In this document: one piece after another, positions 1-5,859 of the stretch | How positions within the stretch are numbered: position 1 is the stretch's first letter | Layout of the letters: each line of letters opens with the position of its first letter | Position numbers and translations under genes: made by a program | The notes under the pieces: model-generated | Seen by the model: only the letters and a program-made list of their open reading frames with translations | What the model was told of the DNA's origin: nothing | The model's database searches: none | Assembly: GCA_026981635.1 (NCBI GenBank) | Contig: JALSIF010000020.1 | Coordinates: 1-6,297 of the forward strand | Source of the DNA: a bacterium | GTDB taxonomy: Bacteria; 4484-113; JALSIF01 | DNA: 6,297 nucleotides | Direction: 5' to 3'

Positions 1-536
1 CTTCCCTGGCCACCCGATCCACCTTCCCGGTGGAGGTAAGCCTTACCTCCCTGCTCATCTCCATGCTGGAATCGGGCCGAAGCCTGCTTGCTGTGCTTGC
101 CTACCACCCCCACCTCTACCGGGTGGCCCGCTGGTTTGCCCAGCTCGTCGGCGAATCCCTCAACCGCCAGGGCAGGGGGATCATCCCCCTGGTAGAGGCG
201 GCCCCCGCCAGCCACCACACCCTCCTCCAGGCCCTGGCCGATGGCCCCACCGATCACCTAGCCCTGCTCATCCTCCTGGACCGGGAGGGGGAGCGGGAGG
301 GCGAGGCCGACCGCCTGCGCCGCCAGAGCGCCCGGGCCCTCTCCTCCTTCCTCTCCCACCTGCCCCAGGCCCTGCTTTCCGCCGAGGTGGAAGGATTCGC
401 TGAGCGCCTCACCCTGATGGTTGCCCTGGCCCGGGCCGTCCTCCTGGTGGCGGCTGAAGCCGGCTTTGACCCCTTCGCCCAGCCTGCGGTGGACCGCTTC
501 AAGGCTGAGTTTATGGGCCCGGGTGGGGCAGGGTAG
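1..536 (+). CDS. pgi: Glucose-6-phosphate isomerase, C-terminal part (partial)
   Basis: The frame is open from the window edge (first full codon at 3) to TAG 534-536, giving about 177 C-terminal residues; the true start lies upstream. The family interconverts glucose-6-phosphate and fructose-6-phosphate in the cytoplasm (glycolysis and gluconeogenesis). Family landmarks seen here are WFAQLVGESL (from 132), which aligns with the WFVQLHDESLGK-type segment carrying the catalytic Glu (codon 153); a His in SHHTLLQALADGP (codon 216), which aligns with the conserved His of DQH..QL..GP; and the C-terminal FAQPAVDRFK (Lys codon 501), which aligns with FDQPGVExGK and its catalytic Lys. The gene is divergent (FDQPGVE has become FAQPAVD, ESLGK has become ESLN), but the three catalytic positions are kept. 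It could be a stand-alone enzyme or the C-terminal half of a transaldolase-isomerase fusion; the missing 5' part would decide. It converges on the minus-strand gene 9 bp away, with no clear terminator between. Confidence 0.75.
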   Translation, partial: SLATRSTFPVEVSLTSLLISMLESGRSLLAVLAYHPHLYRVARWFAQLVGESLNRQGRGIIPLVEAAPASHHTLLQALADGPTDHLALLILLDREGEREGEADRLRRQSARALSSFLSHLPQALLSAEVEGFAERLTLMVALARAVLLVAAEAGFDPFAQPAVDRFKAEFMGPGGAG

Positions 537-545
537 GGGAGCCTG

Positions 546-1370
546 CTAGTCCGTCTTCTGCTTCCGCTTGCGCTCGCCCTTGATCAGGCCGCCCTCCGAG
601 GGAGGTGCCTTCTTCTTCGCCTTCTCCTTGACCGGCGGCGGCCCCAGGTTGAAGAAGACCCGACTTGCCAGAACCTCCAGCTCGTCGGGGCTGGCCTTGA
701 GCTCCCCGTTGTGGTAGAGGAGCATCCCCCCGAAGTAGAGGGACCACTCATAGGCATTGATCTCCAGGATGAGGCCCGAGGGGGTCTCAAAGTGACCCGG
801 TTGGTCGGGATCCAGCTCCATCTCCGGCTCCCAGATGCTGGCTGAGGTGATGAGCTCCGCCTTGCGCATCTGTTCAACGATCTGCCTGGCCCGCTTCACC
901 TCCGGTCCAACGATGAGAAAGCTCACCGGCTCACCCGGATCGCCCACCAGGATGGGCACCACCTTCCCCTGCCCCAGACCGAGCTGGTCCAGGCTCTCCT
1001 GCCAGGTCTCAAACCGGGCGCGGTGGTCTATCTCCATTAGCAGCTGGTCGCGCTCCACCTTGTCCTGGGGCAGGCTGGCCGGTGGGTTGGGAGTCCTCAG
1101 CTCTACCGGAACCTTCTTCAGGGTGGCATATACCACCGTGCCCAGCTTCCTCAGCTCGTCGCGGTCAAACAGGTCCAGGGGAAAGCCCCCCCTTGCCTTG
1201 GCCACCAGCGGGGCCAGCTCCAGGCGGACGGCCAGGGTCTCGGTCCCCGTCTCCAGGCGGACCTTGGTCCGGTTGACGCTCCAGTAGATCAGTCCCAGGG
1301 CGGCCAGGGTGAGCAGGATGGCTGAGATGCGCAGGAAGCGGTCATAGGCGCTGGGAAGTTCCTGGGCCAC
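546..1370 (-). CDS. Unrecognised protein with one N-terminal membrane segment and a basic tail
   Basis: A 274-residue protein read from GTG (complement of 1368-1370) to TAG (complement of 546-548). I do not recognise a family. Residues about 15-32 form one hydrophobic segment flanked by R11/R14 and by R34/K36, so it is a signal anchor or single-pass membrane protein of uncertain topology. A soluble, mixed-charge region follows; its stretch VVPILVGDPGEPVSFLIVGPEVKRAR looks like alternating beta strands and a helix. The last 28 residues (247-274; nt 549-632) are rich in Lys/Arg and probably disordered; they could contact nucleic acid, acidic lipid or a protein partner (inference). The start was chosen because a TATAAT box lies 8 nt before it and no Shine-Dalgarno sequence is present, as expected for a near-leaderless mRNA. 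It is divergent from the lipoprotein gene and convergent with pgi. I am fairly sure it is a real gene because the long frame matches a promoter, has a credible membrane segment and has gene-like composition. Confidence 0.7.
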   Translation of the reverse strand: MAQELPSAYDRFLRISAILLTLAALGLIYWSVNRTKVRLETGTETLAVRLELAPLVAKARGGFPLDLFDRDELRKLGTVVYATLKKVPVELRTPNPPASLPQDKVERDQLLMEIDHRARFETWQESLDQLGLGQGKVVPILVGDPGEPVSFLIVGPEVKRARQIVEQMRKAELITSASIWEPEMELDPDQPGHFETPSGLILEINAYEWSLYFGGMLLYHNGELKASPDELEVLASRVFFNLGPPPVKEKAKKKAPPSEGGLIKGERKRKQKTD

Positions 1371-1378
1371 GTGGGCCG

Positions 1379-1384
1379 ATTATA
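1379..1384 (-). promoter_or_regulatory. -10 promoter element (TATAAT) for the minus-strand membrane protein gene
   Basis: On the minus strand this reads TATAAT, preceded by GGCA. The expected transcription start is about 7 nt downstream, near 1372, so the mRNA would begin only 1-2 nt before the GTG start at 1370. No -35 hexamer resembling TTGACA is visible 15-19 nt upstream. The 8-bp palindrome CCACGTGG (1367-1374) covers the predicted start of transcription and the start codon and could be an operator, though it may be chance. Confidence 0.6.
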
Positions 1385-1446
1385 TGCCTCCCTAGCGAGG
1401 CCGGGCTCGGAAGTTGGCTGGGCGGGTAAAATCGGACGGCCCTGGC

Positions 1447-1452
1447 TAGAAT
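1447..1452 (+). promoter_or_regulatory. Probable -10 element (TAGAAT) for the dockerin lipoprotein gene
   Basis: TAGAAT matches TATAAT at five of six bases. Transcription would start near 1459, leaving a leader of about 16 nt that includes the ribosome binding site. No good -35 is seen at the usual distance: TTGGCT at 1414-1419 is 27 nt away, too far. A second AT-rich hexamer, TAAAAT (1427-1432), is an alternative -10. The element sits in the 104-bp divergent region shared with the minus-strand gene. Confidence 0.45.
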
Positions 1453-1463
1453 TTAGCCCTTGC

Positions 1464-1469
1464 GAGGTG
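1464..1469 (+). promoter_or_regulatory. Ribosome binding site GAGGTG that fixes the start at 1475
   Basis: GAGGTG lies 5 nt before ATG 1475 and pairs well with the 3' end of 16S rRNA. The frame also has an in-frame TTG at 1460, but that codon precedes the ribosome binding site, so ATG 1475 is the better start. It also gives a compact lipoprotein signal peptide. Confidence 0.7.
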
Positions 1470-1474
1470 GAACG

Positions 1475-3523
1475 ATGCGAAGCGCCCGCTCACTTTTTGC
1501 AGCCGCACTGGCGGCCCTGGTGCTGGCCTTCCTCTATTCCTGCACCAGTCCCAGCAGCACCGAGCAGAACACCTACTCCTCCACTCCTGTCCAAACCTCC
1601 CCCTCCCAGGGAGAGGGCACCCTCTATCAGCACCCCACCGGCCTCGTCCAGCAGGGCATTGAACTGATGGCCTTTGACGCCCAGGGGCAGGCCAGTCTGG
1701 AGCTCACCTCCCACTACCGCATGGAGGTGAGGCAGCTGCCCGAGGGGGGGCGCGAGGTGTGGGTCTACCTCAGCGACCCGGAGGGCTGGCAGTATGCCTA
1801 CTTCACCCTGGGCTACGACCCCACCCACGAGCACCCCGTAGCGGTCATCTACGGCAGCGCTCTGCCCGGAGAGGGCGGTGAGGTTCTGCGCCTGGCCCCC
1901 CTGGCCATCCCTGGGGTTGCCGCGGTGGCCCAGATCTACCTGGACTACCCCCGCGCCCGGGGAGCGGCGGGGGGTGAACACCTCCTTGCCCGGGTGCGCT
2001 TTGCCCCCGAACCCCATCCCCTCCTCGCCGCCAAGGGCCTAAGCCAGCTCGGCGCCCAGGTTGACCCCATCCCCCAGGAGCTGGCGGTGGACGAGAACCT
2101 AAACCTGACCTTCAAGGCATTGCTCAGGGGAGACGCCAACGCCGACCTGAACGTTGACTTTGCCGATGTAACCCTGTTTGTGACCGACTTCGGCAAGGCG
2201 GTGGGCCCGGGTGGTGCCCAGCAGGACTCCGACTTCAACGGCGACGGCCAGGTGGGCTTTGCCGACGTAAACATCCTGGTCTCCGCCTTCGGCACCTCGG
2301 TGGAGAGCTTTGAGCTCTTTACCGCCGCCACCGCCGACGAGCTGAGCGAAACCAACATTGACAATGCTGAGCTTCTCATCACCATCCCCTCCTCCAACCG
2401 CACCGAAGACCCCGCCAGCGGCTATCCCATCGTAAGCTTTGACCTCAACCAGGTCTTCAACCAGCTCAACCAGTTCATCGCCCTCCGACCGGTGGGGCTG
2501 GTCAACAACCAGATTCGCCGCGGCACCCCCAGCCAGCCCCTTGAGCTTCAGCTGGCCCCCAACATCACCGACCTAACCATCAGCTTCGTAGATCGGGGAG
2601 TGGTGGGGACCGACCCGAATACTCCCGAGCCCGAAAACATGGGGCGCATGCTGATAAACGAGTTCAACCTGGACGGCGACCCTGCAAACGACCCCAACTG
2701 GAGCGTGGGCGAGCTTCTGGTCCAGGCTTTCGGCACGGTGGACGGCACCCCCAATGTAAATGTGACCCGGCAGGTTGGCTGGCTGGTGGATGGCGACTTC
2801 GTCGCCACCCCGTGGGTCATTGACCCCGACACGGGTGAGCCCATCAACCCCGACACCGGCCAGCCCATTGACTTTGCCAACGGGGAGCTACCCGTCTACG
2901 ACTTCGTGGACACCCAGGGGCTAACTGACGATCCCAGTGACGACGCCCTGCGCATCAAGGGGCGCAATGCGGGGCGCGCCACGGTGAGGGCCTTCGTGCC
3001 CGTATCCCGCGAGTTTGCCCAGGCCCCCGGTGGCGCCGACCACCTGATCGTGAGTGTAAGCGCCATCATCGCCCTGCAGATCTTCCCCACCGACGCCAAT
3101 GGCGACCCGGTGAACCAGAATCAGGTGCTGGTTCCCCTGGGCGGCTCGGTCCGATTCATGGCCCTGGGAGTGGCCTACGAGAACTACGACCCGGCCACCA
3201 ACTCGGTCACCCTGGAGCCGGATACCCCCCTCCTGCAAGGAATTGATATCTCCACCGAGGTCAACTGGATCGTGGGCTCCCCCAATCCGGCCGACTTTGC
3301 CCAGAAGGTCTTCATCGGTGACGACGGCCTGTTTGACACCTCCGACCTGGACCCCTCCGATGTGGGCAGCTCCTTTGTCCTCACCGCCGACTACCCGCGC
3401 TTTGGCGAGCTCATCACCGACCCCGACACCGGCGAGCAGACCGTACGCCAGCCCACCATCCTGGGCGGCCTTAGCCCCGCCAGCCTCAACCAGATTCAGG
3501 TGGAGATCGCCCCCGCCCCGTGA
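1475..3523 (+). CDS. Dockerin-containing lipoprotein with cohesin-like and bacterial Ig-like regions
   Basis: This 682-residue protein is exported and probably lipid-anchored. Residues 1-23 are a signal peptide (R2, R5, a hydrophobic core, then LYSC with C23 as the likely lipidated Cys), followed by a Ser/Thr/Pro/Gln linker to about 50. Residues about 80-180 (VWVYLSDPEGWQYAYFTLGYDP and following) resemble a cohesin-type or carbohydrate-binding-type beta-sandwich; this assignment is tentative. Residues 218-273 are a full type I dockerin with two calcium loops: D220, N222, D224, D231 and D253, N255, D257, D264, spaced DxNxDx6D as in the family. Residues about 274-529 are rich in Asp, Asn and Pro and have no family I recognise. 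Residues about 530-650, beginning IIALQIFPTDANGDP with LGGSVRFMALGVAYE further on, look like a Big_2-type Ig-like domain. No catalytic domain is visible, so a structural or adhesive surface role is likely (inference). TGA at 3521 is followed 56 nt later by the prepilin peptidase start. Confidence 0.85.
   Translation: MRSARSLFAAALAALVLAFLYSCTSPSSTEQNTYSSTPVQTSPSQGEGTLYQHPTGLVQQGIELMAFDAQGQASLELTSHYRMEVRQLPEGGREVWVYLSDPEGWQYAYFTLGYDPTHEHPVAVIYGSALPGEGGEVLRLAPLAIPGVAAVAQIYLDYPRARGAAGGEHLLARVRFAPEPHPLLAAKGLSQLGAQVDPIPQELAVDENLNLTFKALLRGDANADLNVDFADVTLFVTDFGKAVGPGGAQQDSDFNGDGQVGFADVNILVSAFGTSVESFELFTAATADELSETNIDNAELLITIPSSNRTEDPASGYPIVSFDLNQVFNQLNQFIALRPVGLVNNQIRRGTPSQPLELQLAPNITDLTISFVDRGVVGTDPNTPEPENMGRMLINEFNLDGDPANDPNWSVGELLVQAFGTVDGTPNVNVTRQVGWLVDGDFVATPWVIDPDTGEPINPDTGQPIDFANGELPVYDFVDTQGLTDDPSDDALRIKGRNAGRATVRAFVPVSREFAQAPGGADHLIVSVSAIIALQIFPTDANGDPVNQNQVLVPLGGSVRFMALGVAYENYDPATNSVTLEPDTPLLQGIDISTEVNWIVGSPNPADFAQKVFIGDDGLFDTSDLDPSDVGSSFVLTADYPRFGELITDPDTGEQTVRQPTILGGLSPASLNQIQVEIAPAP
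2822..2864 (+). repeat. In-frame tandem repeat encoding PDTG(E/Q)PI
   Basis: Two 19-nt units, 2822-2840 and 2846-2864, encode DPDTGEP and NPDTGQP (residues 450-464 of the lipoprotein). A third, related unit at 3419-3437 encodes DPDTGEQ (residues 649-655). All share CCCGACAC followed by GG. Such Asp-rich turns are common in secreted, calcium-using proteins. The repeat is probably part of the protein design rather than mobile DNA. Confidence 0.6.
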
Positions 3524-3583
3524 GACCGGGGTGGTCGTCCCATTCCCCGTTCCCGTGGGCGGGCTAGACTGAGACCGGCGTGG
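3521..3583 (+). repeat. 14-nt direct repeat spanning the stop of one gene and the start of the next
   Basis: TGAGACCGGGGTGG (3521-3534) and TGAGACCGGCGTGG (3570-3583) differ at one base and are 49 nt apart. The first copy begins with the TGA stop of the lipoprotein gene. The second contains the GTG start of the prepilin peptidase gene and lies directly after its -10-like element. It could be a small duplication, a paired protein-binding site, or coincidence. Confidence 0.5.
3565..3570 (+). promoter_or_regulatory. Possible -10 element (TAGACT) for the prepilin peptidase gene
   Basis: TAGACT matches TATAAT at four of six bases and is preceded by GGGC, as at other promoters here (GGCTAGAAT at 1444, GGGCTATAAT at 6052). 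It ends 9 nt before GTG 3580, so a transcript would begin about 3 nt before the start codon. There is no clear -35. Read-through from the lipoprotein gene is equally possible, since no intrinsic terminator lies between the two genes. Confidence 0.35.
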
Positions 3584-4413
3584 AGCTTCCCCTGAGAGCC
3601 ATGCTCCCCGGCCTCGTTGGTCTGCCGGTAGCCTACGAGCTTGCCATCCTCTTCCTGCTGGGCCTCTTTCTGGGCAGCTTTTTCTCGGTGGTGACTACCC
3701 GCCTGCCGGAGGGGGGCTCCATCGTCTACCCAGGCAGCCGGTGCCCCGCCTGTGGTGCTCCCATCCGCTGGTACGACAACATCCCCTTGCTTAGCTTTGT
3801 CCTCCTGGGAGGCAGGTGCCGCTCCTGCCGCCGTCCCATTCCCCTCTTCTACCCTCTAATAGAGCTGACCACCGCCCTCACCCTGGGCCTCACCTGGTAC
3901 TTTGCCTGGCGGATGGGCTGGGGTCTGATCCAGGCGCTGGTCGTGGTGCTCATCGCCGCCCTCCTCCTGCTCATAGCGGTGATTGACCAGCGGACCATGC
4001 TCATCCCCGACCATCTGAGCTTTCCCCTGGTCTTGGTGGCCCTGCTCTTTGGGCTCTCCCCCCTAAACCCCCTCTTCCCCCCCACCGTCCACTGGCAGAA
4101 CCTCCTCTGGGGGTTGGGGGCGGGGGCGGTGATCTTTGTCATTTCCGCCCTCGGTGCCATGGGCCAGGGGGATGCCCTGCTCGCCCTGGCGATGGGTTTC
4201 CTGCTCGGCCCCCACATCTTGGTGGCCATGTTTCTCGCCCTCATGGGGGGTGGCCTGGTTGCGCTTGGCCTCTTTCTCTATCTGCGCATGAGCCGCCGCC
4301 CCACCCGGGGAGCCAAGATGGCCTTCGGCCCCTGGCTGTGCCTGGCCACCTGGGTGGCCCTCTTCTTTGCTCCCCCGCTGGAGGAGTGGTATCTCACCTC
4401 CTTCCTGGGTTAG
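3580..4413 (+). CDS. Prepilin peptidase (PilD/GspO type, peptidase A24)
   Basis: A 277-residue polytopic inner-membrane aspartic protease that cleaves the leader of type IV pilins or type II secretion pseudopilins and, in bifunctional members, N-methylates the new N-terminus. The N-terminal part has LGLFLGSFFSVVTTRLPEGG (the GSFLNVVIxRLP-type signature), then a four-Cys zinc-type motif, C55-x2-C58 and C80-x2-C83, around residues 53-88, followed by PIPLFYPLIEL. Catalytic Asp are D136 in IDQRTMLIPDHLSFP and D198 in GQGDALLALAMG. The second motif is usually GxGDxK; here the Lys position is Leu, a variation I believe occurs in some lineages. Several more membrane segments run to the C-terminus, and the length is normal for the full-length family. 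The start is GTG 3580, which lacks a ribosome binding site but follows a -10-like box; ATG 3601 is an alternative, also without a good site. No pilin or assembly genes are in view. Confidence 0.9.
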   Translation: MELPLRAMLPGLVGLPVAYELAILFLLGLFLGSFFSVVTTRLPEGGSIVYPGSRCPACGAPIRWYDNIPLLSFVLLGGRCRSCRRPIPLFYPLIELTTALTLGLTWYFAWRMGWGLIQALVVVLIAALLLLIAVIDQRTMLIPDHLSFPLVLVALLFGLSPLNPLFPPTVHWQNLLWGLGAGAVIFVISALGAMGQGDALLALAMGFLLGPHILVAMFLALMGGGLVALGLFLYLRMSRRPTRGAKMAFGPWLCLATWVALFFAPPLEEWYLTSFLG

Positions 4414-4423
4414 CCGATAGCCG

Positions 4424-4429
4424 TATAAT
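4424..4429 (+). promoter_or_regulatory. -10 promoter element (TATAAT) for the response regulator-like gene
   Basis: A perfect TATAAT lies in the 58-bp gap after the prepilin peptidase stop. The expected transcription start is about 4436, giving a leader of about 36 nt with a ribosome binding site GGGGAG (4459-4464), 7 nt before GTG 4472. No convincing -35 hexamer is seen (CTTCCT is at the 17-nt position). Confidence 0.6.
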
Positions 4430-4430
4430 T

Positions 4431-4458
4431 AGCCCACTTTGTGAGATTCCCTTGGGCT
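4431..4458. repeat. Inverted repeat AGCCCA-N16-TGGGCT at the transcription start
   Basis: Arms 4431-4436 and 4453-4458 are perfect inverted copies with a 16-nt gap. Most of the left arm lies before the predicted transcription start (about 4436), so this is better read as a DNA operator candidate than an RNA hairpin. If transcription starts a few bases earlier it would instead form a leader stem next to the ribosome binding site. Confidence 0.35.
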
Positions 4459-4471
4459 GGGGAGAAACACC

Positions 4472-5287
4472 GTGAAGGAACAAGGCAAACCCGAAGCTCC
4501 CAAACGACTAAGACCCAGGCTGGGGCTGGCGGCCCCCCGGCGTGAGCCTTCCCGCTCCCTGCTCCACATCCTGCCCCGGGTGGAGGGGGCCAGGGTGCTG
4601 GTGGCCGGGCTGGACCCTGCCTTTGCCAGCCGCCTGGGCGGGCTGCTGGAGCGGGCCGGCTACCGGCCCAAGATGGCCACCCGCATCTCCGAGGCGGTAG
4701 AACTGCTCTCCCGCCACCGCTTCCACGCCATCGTGGTCTCCCTTTCCGACGCCTACGGCCACCTGGTCACCGAGGTGATCCGCTGCCTGGACATCTCCCG
4801 CCACCCCCTGCCGGTGATTGTCCTCTTTCGCCGCCGCCACCCCTACGAAGGTGCCCTCTGCTACGCCCTGGGGGCGAGCATGGTGATGGTGGAGCCGGTG
4901 GAGCCCATTGAGGTGGTGGCCGCCCTGGGCGCCCTCTTGCGTCTGGCTCCCCCCTGGCCGCTGGAGACGGGAGAGGGGGGCGACACAAAGGAGGGGGAGC
5001 TTCGCCTGGTGGTGAAACCAGAGACCCGCGAGGTGGTAATAGAGGGCCGCCGGGTCAGGCTTACCCAGCGCGAGTTTCAGCTCTTTGAATACCTGCTCAG
5101 GGCCTCACCCCGGGCGGTCCCACGGGAGGAGCTCCTGGCCGAGGGGTGGAGTGATGAGGAGCTGGGGGATGACTCGCGCACGGTGGAGACCCATGTCGCC
5201 CGCCTGCGGGCAAAGATTGAGCCCGATCCCAAAAATCCCCGCTACCTGGTCACCCTCTACCGCCAGGGCTACCGCCTGAAGATATGA
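4472..5287 (+). CDS. OmpR/PhoB-type regulator with a degenerate (pseudo-)receiver domain
   Basis: A 271-residue cytoplasmic DNA-binding regulator. Residues 1-38 are an unusual basic N-terminal extension. Residues about 39-157 fold like a CheY receiver (ARVLVAGLDPAFASRLGGLLERAGY at its start, then IVVSLSD, PVIVLF and LGASMVMVEPVEP), but the phosphorylation residues are absent: the acidic pair is G46-L47, the phospho-acceptor Asp is S90, the Thr/Ser is F119 and the Lys is E141. Residues about 174-271 are a winged helix with LTQREFQLFEYLL, the recognition helix SRTVETHVARLRAKIE (235-250), and LVTLYRQGYRL as the C-terminal wing. It therefore probably binds DNA without phosphorelay control, responding to a ligand, dimer state or expression level (inference). 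No histidine kinase is adjacent. GTG 4472 is supported by GGGGAG at 7 nt and a TATAAT box upstream. No terminator follows, so transcription may continue into the DUF302 gene. Confidence 0.88.
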   Translation: MKEQGKPEAPKRLRPRLGLAAPRREPSRSLLHILPRVEGARVLVAGLDPAFASRLGGLLERAGYRPKMATRISEAVELLSRHRFHAIVVSLSDAYGHLVTEVIRCLDISRHPLPVIVLFRRRHPYEGALCYALGASMVMVEPVEPIEVVAALGALLRLAPPWPLETGEGGDTKEGELRLVVKPETREVVIEGRRVRLTQREFQLFEYLLRASPRAVPREELLAEGWSDEELGDDSRTVETHVARLRAKIEPDPKNPRYLVTLYRQGYRLKI

Positions 5288-5403
5288 TCCCCGGGAGAGG
5301 AGGTTTTAGGTACAGTTTGCCGCCGGCGGGGTAGAGATACCCACGGGGGGTTTGTCCTTAGCGGAGGAGGAGCCCACCGAATCCATCCAAGGAGGAAACC
5401 AGA
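5288..5403 (+). promoter_or_regulatory. Leader or intergenic region before the DUF302 gene, with palindrome and GAGA-loop hairpin
   Basis: This gap holds a palindrome CCGCCGGCGG (5320-5329) that runs into a hairpin GGGTA-GAGA-TACCC (5329-5333 pairing 5338-5342) with a GNRA-type tetraloop. Purine tracts resembling Shine-Dalgarno sequences occur at 5294-5303 and 5363-5372, but no start codon is suitably placed after either. No clear promoter was found (TAGAGA at 5332 is weak), so this may be the leader of a transcript from further upstream. Confidence 0.35.
5389..5397 (+). promoter_or_regulatory. Strong ribosome binding site AAGGAGGAA of the DUF302 gene
   Basis: AAGGAGG is a full complement to the 16S rRNA 3' end and lies 8 nt before ATG 5404, which settles the start. 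The nine bases AAGGAGGAA are perfectly complementary to TTCCTCCTT at 5971-5979 in the same gene's 3' region. Confidence 0.85.
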
Positions 5404-5850
5404 ATGCGCGTCATCTACACCAAGCTCTCCGGCAAGAGCGTTCCCCAGGTTAGGGAGGAGGTGCTCTCCTACCTGGAAGACAAGCCCTTCCGGGTGCTCG
5501 CCCACCACGACTTTGCCGCCACCTTGGCCGAGAAGGGGTTTGAGCTCTACCCCTACGAGGCGCTGGAGATCTGCTCCGCCCCGCTGGCCTACCAGGTGCT
5601 CACCGCAAGCCCCCGCTTCGGCCAGTTCATGCCCTGCCAGATCAACCTCTACCAGCCCCAGGAAGGGGAAGTGATCGTGGAGGCCCTCTGGCCCGAGGAT
5701 GTTGCCGGTGCGACCGGCATGTCGGTCCCCCGGCAGCCCCTGGAGACGGTCCAGGACCTGCTGGTGGAGCTCATGAAGCACCTTTCCGGAAGGGAGCCCC
5801 AGCTTGAGCCCATCAGCCAGCCGGAGCAGGCGGCGGTGGAAGGGCCCTAG
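5404..5850 (+). CDS. DUF302-family protein (TT1751-like)
   Basis: A 148-residue, probably cytoplasmic protein with no signal peptide or membrane segment. The DUF302 core covers about residues 49-96: YPYEALEICSAPLAYQVL, then SPRFGQFMPCQINLYQP and EVIVEALWP. The family's paired Cys are kept (C57 in EIC, C78 in MPC), as is the pattern EICxxxLAYxxLxxxPRxGxFxPC. The family has a compact alpha/beta fold; its biochemical role is not established, though links to metal or redox chemistry have been suggested on the basis of the conserved Cys (inference). The N-terminal 48 residues, with GKSVPQVREEVLSYLEDKPFRVLAHHDFAATLAEKG, match the helix typical before the core. Residues from about 128 are Pro/Gln/Glu-rich and probably disordered. 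The start is ATG 5404 with a very strong ribosome binding site. It lies 116 nt after the regulator gene and may be co-transcribed with it. Its transcript probably ends at the terminator at 5986-6017. Confidence 0.85.
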   Translation: MRVIYTKLSGKSVPQVREEVLSYLEDKPFRVLAHHDFAATLAEKGFELYPYEALEICSAPLAYQVLTASPRFGQFMPCQINLYQPQEGEVIVEALWPEDVAGATGMSVPRQPLETVQDLLVELMKHLSGREPQLEPISQPEQAAVEGP

Positions 5851-5859
5851 CCACTACCG

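Noticed and set aside
835-1287. Plus-strand open frames opposite the membrane protein gene (also 1082-1276)
   Set aside because: The products are Ser/Arg/Pro-rich with no domain. The minus-strand frame has a promoter and a membrane segment, so these are antisense shadows in GC-rich DNA.
1460-1474. Upstream TTG as the start of the lipoprotein
   Set aside because: It precedes the ribosome binding site at 1464-1469 and would add five residues before a good signal peptide start at ATG 1475.
1490-2403. Long minus-strand open frames opposite the lipoprotein gene
   Set aside because: They lie opposite the signal peptide, cohesin-like region and dockerin, which have clear family signatures. Their products are low-complexity with no recognisable domain.
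3524-3564. Terminator between the lipoprotein and prepilin peptidase genes
   Set aside because: Only a small GACC/GGTC hairpin and GC-rich partial pairings are present, with no T-tract.
5269-5781. A 170-codon minus-strand open frame over the DUF302 gene
   Set aside because: The plus strand has a strong ribosome binding site and a clear DUF302 signature; the antisense frame has neither.
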